From: Clostridia bacterium
GTDB lineage: Bacteria; Bacillota; Clostridia; Oscillospirales; Acutalibacteraceae
Length of the DNA: 64,000 nt
Assembly: GCA_017409475.1 (NCBI GenBank)
Contig: JAFQSP010000003.1
Location: forward strand, 310,001 to 374,000
Reading direction: 5' to 3'
The translations under genes and the position numbers were made by a program. Within the stretch, counting starts at the first letter, position 1. Every line of letters begins with the position of its first letter. Shown one piece after another: positions 17,947 to 24,662 of this stretch. A model generated the notes under the pieces. That model did not search any database and was not told the DNA's origin. It was given only the letters and a program-made list of their open reading frames with translations.

Positions 17947-20064
17947 TTAGAACAAAAGTGAGTATCCGAGAATATGCTGCTGAAGCTTAAGAAGATCGAG
18001 AGCATTAACATTTCCGTCACCGTCAACATCTGCACCCTCAAGCATTTCACTCTGACCAACAATCATGTACTGGATTAAAAGAAGGTCGGTTGAATCAAGA
18101 ACACCGTCAAGGTTAACGTCAGAAACAAGATTAGCAACTCTATCAGCCGCTTTAACAGCAGTTTCGAGTTTATTAACCAATTCGTCACTTACGAGATCGT
18201 ATCTTACAAGAGCATCATAGTCAGCCTTAAGTTCATTTACAGTTTCAATGTCTTTATAAGTAATCTTTTCAGGGAGGTTATTGATTCTTTCGATAACATC
18301 AGCTGCTGCATCGTTGTCTTCATTTCCATGCGGAGTTTCGCCAACGGTAAAACGTGCAAGTTCAACTGTGATGTGACCGTTTGTACTATCCTCGATTGTT
18401 CCTTTGAAAATCCATTCACCAGCAGCGGTAATCTGATATGCCGATTCAGACGAACCAGTTGATTTTCCAAATCCTACCTGAACACTTCTATTAATTCCGG
18501 CAGATTCATTCACATAGTATGCATTATAAATCTTACCTGAATATGTTTTTCCACTATTTGTATCGGTGTAGTAGAATGTATAGTTGCTCCACCACGCATT
18601 ATTTTTGAGGCTATCTGATACATGAATATCAGTACTGCTGAAATTCACATAGTTTGTTGATGAAGCTGAGGTATCACCGGGAACATATGTAATAGTCTGG
18701 GGTACATAAATTGCATCAAGTGCAGATTCACAAGCTAAGAGCTTTTTATAATTTTCAACATACTCTTTGTAATTGTCGTTAAGCATTGTGTATTTATCAC
18801 GTGCAAACGAAATAGCATCAGCATCGGTGAGAGCTACATCGCCGGGCTCGGGTAATTCAGCAATAATTGTGATTACTTCATATGCTTTAGCGCGACCAAC
18901 ACTACCGTATTTGAGTGTCAAATATGCCTCATATACGGCGGTATATTTTTCACCTTCGGTGATAAATAATTGAGCTGTTGCAGAAAGCGATTCATACTGA
19001 TTATGAACGTCTAAAACAGTAGCTTCATCATCTAAAGCGATTTCATCAGCGTTAGGTAAAGCCTTAACAGCTTCGTCAAATGCCTTTGCGGCATTAATAT
19101 CATCCTGTGTTGGAGTGGGATAAACTGTGATTGACATCAACGAATAACGAATGTCATTATTATAGCAATAAAGTTCCCAAACACCGGGCTTATCAATTGT
19201 AATGGCGCCGCCACCTGCTCCAACATAAAGCTGGATATTTCCATATGAATTATATGAACCTGTACCGCCCTTTAATGTGAAATATGCAGTCCATGGGTCA
19301 TATTTTGTTCCGTCTAAATAAATAGATACATAAGCGGTATTGAAAACAACTCTGTCTCCTGCATAGAAGGGGCCATTGCTATCGGGAGCATACCAATATC
19401 CATTGGTTCCATTAGCATCGACCATAGTTACTGTAATAGTCTGAGGCTGGTAAACGTATGCATTACCCTCGCCTATCTGAACAGTAACGCTGTCGCCAAT
19501 TCCGTTAACAGAAGCATCGGTAATAAGTGCACCTTCACCGCCAGCTACAACGTCAAGATCAAGCACAGCAAGTGAAGTTGCCGAAGTATCTAAGCCCTGA
19601 CTTACTGAAAATGAAGCATCGGCATCAATCTTATTAGCATTAAAGGTAACGGTAAACAATACGCCATTGTTTTCAGCAAGCTGATCGGCAGCAACATAAT
19701 TGGTGTTGTCTCCGGTTAAAACAAAAGTCAAATTACCATCAACAGAATTTAATGCAACATTATTTTTAACTGAATTAATAACAGTAACTTTATCTAAATC
19801 AGGGGTAACAACATTCTCGTCAAAACTGATATTGATAACAGCGGCAGCAAGAACCTTATTACCTGAAATATAGTCATCATAATTTTTTAACGATACAGAA
19901 ACATCAACAGATCCTGTATTGTCAATTTTTTGACTATTTATTGACAATGAAATGGTCACATCGTCCAATGCTTCATAAGCATTTGCAATAACACAAACCG
20001 AGAACAAGGTAAGTACCATACAAATGGAAACAGCAAAAGACAAAATTCGTTTAAGAGTTGACAT
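17947..20064 (-). CDS. Secreted protein with cohesin-like domain, helical repeats and C-terminal dockerin
   Basis: The 705-residue product starts with a signal peptide (likely cleaved after ANA at 29). Residues about 35-185 look like a cohesin-type beta-sandwich (SVDVSVSLKNYD, AAVINISFDENVV, GVLFTVTFNA). Then come two related beta domains, each opening with PQTIT (near 208 and 475), and three helical repeats of about 60 residues (near 325, 390 and 590). The C-terminus (647-705) is a type I dockerin with two calcium-binding loops, DVNLDGVLDSTD and DVDGDGNVNALD. No catalytic domain is visible. It may be an adaptor that docks to one partner and receives another; the cohesin call is less certain than the dockerin. 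Confidence 0.8.
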   Translation of the reverse strand: MSTLKRILSFAVSICMVLTLFSVCVIANAYEALDDVTISLSINSQKIDNTGSVDVSVSLKNYDDYISGNKVLAAAVINISFDENVVTPDLDKVTVINSVKNNVALNSVDGNLTFVLTGDNTNYVAADQLAENNGVLFTVTFNANKIDADASFSVSQGLDTSATSLAVLDLDVVAGGEGALITDASVNGIGDSVTVQIGEGNAYVYQPQTITVTMVDANGTNGYWYAPDSNGPFYAGDRVVFNTAYVSIYLDGTKYDPWTAYFTLKGGTGSYNSYGNIQLYVGAGGGAITIDKPGVWELYCYNNDIRYSLMSITVYPTPTQDDINAAKAFDEAVKALPNADEIALDDEATVLDVHNQYESLSATAQLFITEGEKYTAVYEAYLTLKYGSVGRAKAYEVITIIAELPEPGDVALTDADAISFARDKYTMLNDNYKEYVENYKKLLACESALDAIYVPQTITYVPGDTSASSTNYVNFSSTDIHVSDSLKNNAWWSNYTFYYTDTNSGKTYSGKIYNAYYVNESAGINRSVQVGFGKSTGSSESAYQITAAGEWIFKGTIEDSTNGHITVELARFTVGETPHGNEDNDAAADVIERINNLPEKITYKDIETVNELKADYDALVRYDLVSDELVNKLETAVKAADRVANLVSDVNLDGVLDSTDLLLIQYMIVGQSEMLEGADVDGDGNVNALDLLKLQQHILGYSLLF

Positions 20065-20112
20065 AGTGTTTCATCCATCCTTTAAATTGCATATTTGCAC
20101 TTTTACCTATAA

Positions 20113-20141
20113 ATTTTACGATAAATCTCAATGAATTTCAA
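20113..20141 (-). promoter_or_regulatory. Sigma-A promoter of the cohesin/dockerin gene
   Basis: TTGAAA (20141-20136) and TAAAAT (20118-20113) on the minus strand are spaced by 17 bases, giving a leader of about 40 bases. Confidence 0.75.
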
Positions 20142-20241
20142 TACATTTTTTCAAATTTATTGCATTAGTTGAATTTATTAGCAAAGTTTAATAATAAAAT
20201 ATAATAATTTCTGTTAAATGTGTCGAATCAAAATTTTTGTA

Positions 20242-20270
20242 TTGACAAAATTAATAATTTAGCATATACT
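20242..20270 (+). promoter_or_regulatory. Consensus sigma-A promoter of tRNA-Cys
   Basis: TTGACA (20242-20247) and TATACT (20265-20270) are spaced by 17 bases, 17 bases before the mature 5' end of the tRNA. The perfect -35 box fits a stable RNA gene. Confidence 0.92.
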
Positions 20271-20287
20271 GTATTAGTCGTTGATAC

Positions 20288-20362
<75 letters not shown>

Positions 20363-20363
20363 G

Positions 20364-20396
20364 AAAAACTCCTTGAGATTTCTCAAGGAGTTTTTT
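20364..20396 (+). terminator. Rho-independent terminator of tRNA-Cys
   Basis: An 11-bp or longer perfect inverted repeat (ACTCCTTGAGA and its complement) is followed by six T, directly after the encoded CCA. Confidence 0.95.
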
Positions 20397-20397
20397 C

Positions 20398-20570
20398 AGT
20401 TATATTCGCCTTCGGCGAGTGATATTGCTTCGCAGTGATATTTGAACTTCGTTCAAGTGATATTCGCTTCGCGAGTTTTGGTGACGAATATAATATCACT
20501 TTTGCGTAAGCAAAAATATCACTATGCCGTAAGGCATAATATCACTCTGTGCGAAGCACAGAATATCACT
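20398..20570. repeat. Inverted array of mini-palindromes with 9-bp spacers
   Basis: Seven different perfect mini-palindromes stand in a row. Four left ones (20407-20417, 20427-20433, 20443-20455, 20465-20473) have TTC loops and follow AGTGATATT at 20418, 20434 and 20456 (a one-mismatch copy at 20398). Three right ones (20501-20514, 20524-20537, 20547-20561) have GTAA or GAA loops and are bounded by AATATCACT, the exact reverse complement, at 20492, 20515, 20538 and 20562. Spacers are constant while stems differ in sequence and length. The four left and four right spacers can pair in order to give a ladder with opposed hairpin arms. No open reading frame is present. Confidence 0.9.
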
Positions 20571-20572
20571 AA

Positions 20573-20649
20573 TGAGTAAATTTTTATAATAAACTCCACG
20601 AACTGTTGAGTTGCGACGGATTGAATATTCTTTTTACTCAAATATGAGT
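20573..20649. repeat. Inverted repeats between the palindrome array and the XRE gene
   Basis: TGAGTAAA (20573-20580) recurs as TTTACTCA (20633-20640), enclosing a segment with its own small hairpin (around AACTGTTGAGTT, 20600-20611). ACTCA-AATA-TGAGT (20636-20649) forms a palindrome just upstream of the -35 box of the XRE gene, so it is a candidate operator for that repressor. This is inferred from position and symmetry only. Confidence 0.45.
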
Positions 20650-20652
20650 GTG

Positions 20653-20681
20653 TTGTTATATATTTGCATTTATGTTATAAT
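20653..20681 (+). promoter_or_regulatory. Sigma-A promoter of the XRE regulator gene
   Basis: TTGTTA (20653-20658) and TATAAT (20676-20681) are spaced by 17 bases, about 30 bases before the start codon. Confidence 0.75.
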
Positions 20682-20710
20682 ATCTACAGAAAAAGCAAGG
20701 AGGTATTATA

Positions 20711-21088
20711 ATGAATGAATTAAAAGTTGGTACAAGAATTGCCGAATTAAGAAACATAAATAACACAACTCAACTTGAACTTGCAGAAAAGTTAGGCGTC
20801 ACTGACCGTGCGGTAAGCAAATGGGAAACTGGTGGTGGCTATCCTGATATAGCGTTGCTTCCGCAAATTGCAGATATTTTTAATGTTAGTGTTGATTATT
20901 TGTTATGTGGCAAAAAGAGTATAAAACAAGAAATATACATTGATTATGCTAACAATAAATACAACGATTTTGTCAACAATCATTACTTATCTGCTGGTTG
21001 GAAAATTGTTGTTATGAAACTTTCAGGTGATGGCGAAGGTGCGTGTATGTGTGCCGTTTTATTGGAAAAAGAAATATTTGAAGATTAA
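20711..21088 (+). CDS. XRE-family helix-turn-helix transcriptional regulator
   Basis: The 125-residue protein has an N-terminal XRE/Cro-type helix-turn-helix (about 5-65) with TQLELAEKLGVTDRAVSKWETG and the following YPDIALLPQIADIFNVSVDYLL. Its C-terminal part (70-125), including YNDFVNNHYLSAGWKIVVMKL and GEGACMCAVLLEKE, looks like a small alpha-beta sensing or dimerisation domain that I cannot name. A strong AAGGAGG site precedes the ATG. It lies between two repeat-rich stretches downstream of tRNA-Cys. Its targets are unknown; autoregulation through the palindrome at 20636-20649 is possible. Confidence 0.88.
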   Translation: MNELKVGTRIAELRNINNTTQLELAEKLGVTDRAVSKWETGGGYPDIALLPQIADIFNVSVDYLLCGKKSIKQEIYIDYANNKYNDFVNNHYLSAGWKIVVMKLSGDGEGACMCAVLLEKEIFED

Positions 21089-21138
21089 ATCAAGAAATTT
21101 CTCGGTTTTTGCCCAGTTCTTTTTCGGACACGAATGAC

Positions 21139-21247
21139 AAAGCCCCAAGGACGATAAGTTCTTGGGGCTTACTTCTTATCTATTACCTCTTCACTCTTAC
21201 CTCAAAAAGTCCTTGGGGCTTTGGGAAGTAACAAGTAATAGGTAAGA
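21139..21247. repeat. Nested inverted repeats before the four-helix-bundle gene
   Basis: AAAGCCCCAAGGAC (21139-21152) is an exact 14-base reverse complement of 21209-21222, and part of it also pairs with CTTGGGGCTT at 21161-21170, so two alternative hairpins compete. Inside, TCTTATCTATTAC (21174-21186) pairs with 21235-21247 with one mismatch. The stretch is rich in short TTACC/GGTAA motifs. It fills the 240-base gap between the XRE gene and the next gene. Confidence 0.75.
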
Positions 21248-21263
21248 GTTAATATGTTTTTTT

Positions 21264-21280
21264 GCAAGGCTGTGCCTTGC
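21264..21280 (+). repeat. Small perfect hairpin upstream of the four-helix-bundle gene
   Basis: GCAAGGC-TGT-GCCTTGC is a 7-bp perfect stem with a 3-base loop, followed by a T-rich stretch (21281-21291). Its compact shape recalls the mini-palindromes at 20398-20570. It could be a weak terminator for the XRE gene. Confidence 0.5.
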
Positions 21281-21328
21281 TTTCTTTATTTTAAAGTGAT
21301 ACAGTTTTATCAGAAGGGCGGTAGTGTT

Positions 21329-21679
21329 ATGGTGGATAGTCCGTTGATTACTAAATCCAAAGAATTTGCTTTGCAGATAATTAAGGTTTGTAATTTTGTA
21401 AAACAAACTAAAAAGGAAACTGTTCTTACAAATCAGCTTATCCGTTCAGGAACATCAATTGGCGCAAATATCCGTGAAGCCTTTTACGGACACGGAACTG
21501 CTGATTTTATTGCAAAACTTCAGATTGCTCTGAAAGAGTGCAGTGAAAGTGAATATTGGTTAGAACTTTTAATTGAAAGCGGTTATTACGATAACAAAGA
21601 TATTCTTGATAAGTGTATTGAAGTAAAGAAATTGCTTATATCATCAGTAAATACTGCAAAAAGCAAGAAAAATAAATAA
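21329..21679 (+). CDS. Four-helix-bundle protein (S23/bAvd-like)
   Basis: This 116-residue protein matches the four-helix-bundle family that includes proteins encoded in 23S rRNA intervening sequences and is related to the Avd accessory protein of diversity-generating retroelements. Family traits are KEFALQIIKVCNFVKQTK, the LTNQLIRSGTSIGANIREA signature and FIAKLQIALKECSESEYWLELL. The family forms pentameric barrels that bind nucleic acid in studied Avd proteins. The start at 21329 follows GAAGGGCGG; an in-frame ATG 75 bases upstream lies in the repeat region and lacks a site. No reverse transcriptase or rRNA gene is in the window, so it stands as an orphan. Confidence 0.88.
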   Translation: MVDSPLITKSKEFALQIIKVCNFVKQTKKETVLTNQLIRSGTSIGANIREAFYGHGTADFIAKLQIALKECSESEYWLELLIESGYYDNKDILDKCIEVKKLLISSVNTAKSKKNK

Positions 21680-21690
21680 GGAAAATAATT

Positions 21691-22095
21691 ATGGGTTTAT
21701 TCGATTTATTCAAGAAAAAGAAGGTTAAATTAACAGAAGACCAGCTTAAAAGAAATAAGATGTGGGCTTTGTGGACTGAAGGAGAAGTTGAGTCACCTTA
21801 TGCAGAATTGATGACCTATCAAGGTGAAATCAATAACGGTGGTCATAGTCAATATTTTTGCAATATTAAAAACAATGATGATTTAAGTAAAGAAATGTCT
21901 ATATTGGAAAATATCTTATCTGATAAACTTATTGATAATTTGCATAAAGCATACAAAGCATATCTAATTTTAGAAGAAAACGAGTATGATGAAAAGGCTG
22001 AAGAGATAATAGAACAATGTGATGATACTTTTTATGAAAATGAAGAAGAAATCAATAATAAATTACAAAAGTATGCTGATAAAATTCAATTATAA
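21691..22095 (+). CDS. DUF4375-like (DMP19-type) acidic protein
   Basis: The 134-residue protein starts with a short basic stretch (LFKKKKVKL), then a domain whose MTYQGEINNGGHSQYFCN segment matches the NGGxxQYF signature of the DUF4375/DMP19 family. The last 50 residues are strongly acidic (LILEENEYDEKAEEIIEQC and onwards). The Neisseria protein DMP19 is a DNA mimic that binds a helix-turn-helix repressor; whether this protein acts that way is unknown. It begins 11 bases after the four-helix-bundle gene, likely in one transcript, and is followed by a terminator. Confidence 0.7.
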   Translation: MGLFDLFKKKKVKLTEDQLKRNKMWALWTEGEVESPYAELMTYQGEINNGGHSQYFCNIKNNDDLSKEMSILENILSDKLIDNLHKAYKAYLILEENEYDEKAEEIIEQCDDTFYENEEEINNKLQKYADKIQL

Positions 22096-22129
22096 TTTTT
22101 GACAAAAACAAGTTGTAAACACAAATTTA

Positions 22130-22162
22130 AAATCCGTTCTTTAACGAGAACGGATTTTTTAT
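22130..22162 (+). terminator. Terminator after the DUF4375-like gene
   Basis: An 11-bp perfect stem (22130-22140 with 22147-22157), 6-base loop and T-run close the accessory gene cluster before feoA. Confidence 0.92.
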
Positions 22163-22217
22163 TTATTCACCTTTTAACCATATTTATACAATTGCATAGA
22201 ATAGATAATAGCAAATT

Positions 22218-22223
22218 TATAAT
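22218..22223 (+). promoter_or_regulatory. Probable -10 box for feoAB
   Basis: A perfect TATAAT lies 18 bases before the feoA start. The nearest -35-like hexamer, TTGCAT (22192-22197), is 20 bases away, too far for a normal promoter, so activation or an alternative -35 is possible. No convincing Fur or DtxR box is seen. Confidence 0.45.
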
Positions 22224-22241
22224 ATTAAAAGGTGTATTTGC

Positions 22242-22481
22242 ATGAATCTTTCGGATATAAGGATTGGAGAAAAAGGTAAAATAAAATCTATAAAAATCAG
22301 CGGAAATATGCGTCGAAGACTGCTCGATATCGGTATAACCGACGGAACCGAAATCGAATGTGTATTTAAAAGCCCTTTTGGCGAACCTACAGCCTTTTTA
22401 ATAAAAGGAGCTGTAATTGCTTTAAGAAACGAACAATGTGATAAAATTACAATAAAATTAAGCAGCGAAAGGGTGAGCTAA
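22242..22481 (+). CDS. feoA: Ferrous iron transport protein A
   Basis: FeoA is a small SH3-like cytoplasmic protein that supports the FeoB iron transporter. The 79 residues contain IGEKGKIKSIKISGNMRRRLLDIGITDGTEIECVF-type core motifs (GNMRRRLLDIGI; AFLIKGAVIALRNE). AAAAGGTG precedes the ATG by seven bases. The stop codon is directly followed by the feoB start. Confidence 0.95.
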   Translation: MNLSDIRIGEKGKIKSIKISGNMRRRLLDIGITDGTEIECVFKSPFGEPTAFLIKGAVIALRNEQCDKITIKLSSERVS

Positions 22482-24623
22482 TTGGGGCTTACAAATAATT
22501 CAACAGGTCACAATTTAATAGATTCAAATCTTAAAATAGTAAAGAAAAGCGAAAATGAAATTATAGTTGCGCTTGCCGGAAATCCCAACGTAGGTAAAAG
22601 CACAATTTTTAACGCCCTTACCGGAATGAAACAGCACACAGGAAATTGGCCGGGTAAAACTGTTTCAAACGCGCAGGGACGTTTTTATACGGATAAAAAC
22701 TCATACCTGCTTGTTGATATACCGGGGACATATTCACTCATGGCGCACTCAACCGAAGAGGAAATCGCGAGAAACTATATATGCTTCGGCGAACCGGATG
22801 TTGTAGTTGTAGTATGTGATGCAACCTGTTTAGAAAGAAATCTTAATATTGTTATTCAAACCTGTGAGATAACAAACAATGTTATATTATGCATAAATTT
22901 AATTGATGAAGCTAAAAAAAAGCATATAAAAATTGATACGAAAAAAGTCGAAAAAGAATTAGGGATTCCGGTAATCACCACCGCTGCTAATAATAAATCA
23001 ACTATAAAAAGCTTGACAGATATTCTTGATAATTTTGATAAGCTTCAAGAAACAAAACCATTGATTCCTAGATATATCAATGAAATTGAAGAAGCTATTA
23101 AAATTATTGAAACAGAATTAAAAAAACACGATTTAAAATCGGTTAATCCGCGATGGTTAAGCTTACGGTTACTTGACAACGATGGGTCACTTATAAACGA
23201 AATTAAGGCGCATTTAGGAGACGATTTTTTTAATAATAAAGAAATTATACAAGCTATCCAAAAGGCAAAAAAATACCTTGTTGAATGCAATATAAACTCT
23301 GATAAATTAAATGATTTGATTGTAGATAGTATAACAAAGCTATCACAAAAAATTTGTGAAAATTCGATTGAATACTGCGATGGACAATACAGTTTAAGAG
23401 ACAGAAAAATAGACAAATTGCTTACAAGCAAGGTAACGGGCTACCCAATAATGATAATCATGCTTTTGTTTATATTCTGGCTTACAATTATCGGTGCTAA
23501 TTATCCCTCTTCCCTACTTTCAAACGGTTTTTTATATATACAAAATTATTTAAGCAAAATGCTATTATATATTAATCCGCCGATTTGGTTACATGACCTT
23601 TTAATATTAGGCGTTTTTAAAACGGTTGCATGGGTAGTTTCGGTAATGTTGCCGCCGATGGCAATATTTTTTCCGCTTTTTACCCTTTTAGAAGATTTGG
23701 GTGTATTACCGCGAATTGCTTTTAATCTCGACAAGCCATTTAAATACTGCAATGCTTGTGGTAAGCAAGCACTGACAATGTGTATGGGATTCGGTTGTAA
23801 CGCAGCAGGGGTTGTGGGATGTAGAATAATTGATTCACCACGTGAACGCTTGCTTGCAATTTTAACCAACAACTTTGTTCCTTGTAATGGCAGATTCCCC
23901 ACGATAATCACCTTGATTTCAATTCTTATAATCGGAATATCAAGCGGTATTTATTCGTCAATTATATCAGCTGTTATTTTGACATTAGTAATAACGCTTG
24001 GTATAGGTGTAACATTTTTAGCTACAAAGGCGCTTTCTATTACATTACTAAAGGGCACACCTTCATCATACACCCTCGAATTACCACCATACAGAAGACC
24101 GCAAATATCAAAGGTAATAACACGCTCAATATTCGACCGTGCCTTATTTGTACTCGGCAGAGCTGTTTCAGTAGCCGCACCGGCCGGACTTATAATTTGG
24201 CTTATGGCTAATGTTAAAATTTACGATATAAGCATGCTGAATTATTGCTCAGATTTTTTAGACCCATTTGCAAAATTACTTGGGCTTGACGGAGTAATTC
24301 TTATTGCATTCATACTCGGGTTCCCTGCCAATGAAATTGTAATACCTATTATAATAATGGCATATTTATCACAAGGCTCACTTACCGAATTCAGTAGCAT
24401 ATGCGAACTAAGTAACCTATTTATTTCAAATGGTTGGAGCTGGATAACTGTTATATGCACAATAGTATTTTCATTATTTCACTGGCCCTGCTCCACAACT
24501 CTACTTACAATAAAAAAGGAAACAGCCAGTCTTAAATGGACATTAATTGCAGCTGTTCTGCCGACAATAATAGGAATGATTTTTTGCTTTATTATTAATT
24601 TAGTTGCAAATTTAGTTATATAA
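22482..24623 (+). CDS. feoB: Ferrous iron transport protein B
   Basis: FeoB is the membrane transporter for Fe2+ in anaerobes. The 713-residue protein has an N-terminal G domain with G1 GNPNVGKS (33-40), G3 DIPGTYSL and G4 NLID, a helical GDI domain (about 200-290), and a membrane domain with two Gate repeats, including TMCMGFGCNAAGVVGCRII and FILGFPANEIVIPII. The start is a TTG directly abutting the feoA stop, with GAAAGGGTGAG ahead of it. A signature acidic N-terminal ferredoxin or extra FeoA domain is absent. A bidirectional terminator follows at once. Confidence 0.97.
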   Translation: MGLTNNSTGHNLIDSNLKIVKKSENEIIVALAGNPNVGKSTIFNALTGMKQHTGNWPGKTVSNAQGRFYTDKNSYLLVDIPGTYSLMAHSTEEEIARNYICFGEPDVVVVVCDATCLERNLNIVIQTCEITNNVILCINLIDEAKKKHIKIDTKKVEKELGIPVITTAANNKSTIKSLTDILDNFDKLQETKPLIPRYINEIEEAIKIIETELKKHDLKSVNPRWLSLRLLDNDGSLINEIKAHLGDDFFNNKEIIQAIQKAKKYLVECNINSDKLNDLIVDSITKLSQKICENSIEYCDGQYSLRDRKIDKLLTSKVTGYPIMIIMLLFIFWLTIIGANYPSSLLSNGFLYIQNYLSKMLLYINPPIWLHDLLILGVFKTVAWVVSVMLPPMAIFFPLFTLLEDLGVLPRIAFNLDKPFKYCNACGKQALTMCMGFGCNAAGVVGCRIIDSPRERLLAILTNNFVPCNGRFPTIITLISILIIGISSGIYSSIISAVILTLVITLGIGVTFLATKALSITLLKGTPSSYTLELPPYRRPQISKVITRSIFDRALFVLGRAVSVAAPAGLIIWLMANVKIYDISMLNYCSDFLDPFAKLLGLDGVILIAFILGFPANEIVIPIIIMAYLSQGSLTEFSSICELSNLFISNGWSWITVICTIVFSLFHWPCSTTLLTIKKETASLKWTLIAAVLPTIIGMIFCFIINLVANLVI

Positions 24624-24658
24624 AAAAGGTTCGCAGTGTAATTCACTGCGAACCTTTT
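24624..24658. terminator. Bidirectional terminator between feoB and gpsA
   Basis: A 15-bp perfect stem (24624-24638 with 24644-24658) begins right after the feoB stop codon and ends four bases before the gpsA stop, between convergent genes. The A and T flanks of the stem let it serve both strands. Confidence 0.93.
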
Positions 24659-24662
24659 AGAA

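Noticed and set aside
20398-20570. CRISPR array
   Set aside because: Spacers between units are constant and only 9 bases, the varied parts are palindromes, orientation flips half-way, and no cas genes are near.
21329-21679. Diversity-generating retroelement
   Set aside because: The Avd-like protein is present, but there is no reverse transcriptase and no template/variable repeat pair with adenine changes in the window.
22180-22241. Fur or DtxR operator upstream of feoA
   Set aside because: The stretch is AT-rich with GATAAT-like pieces but lacks the symmetry of a Fur or DtxR site.
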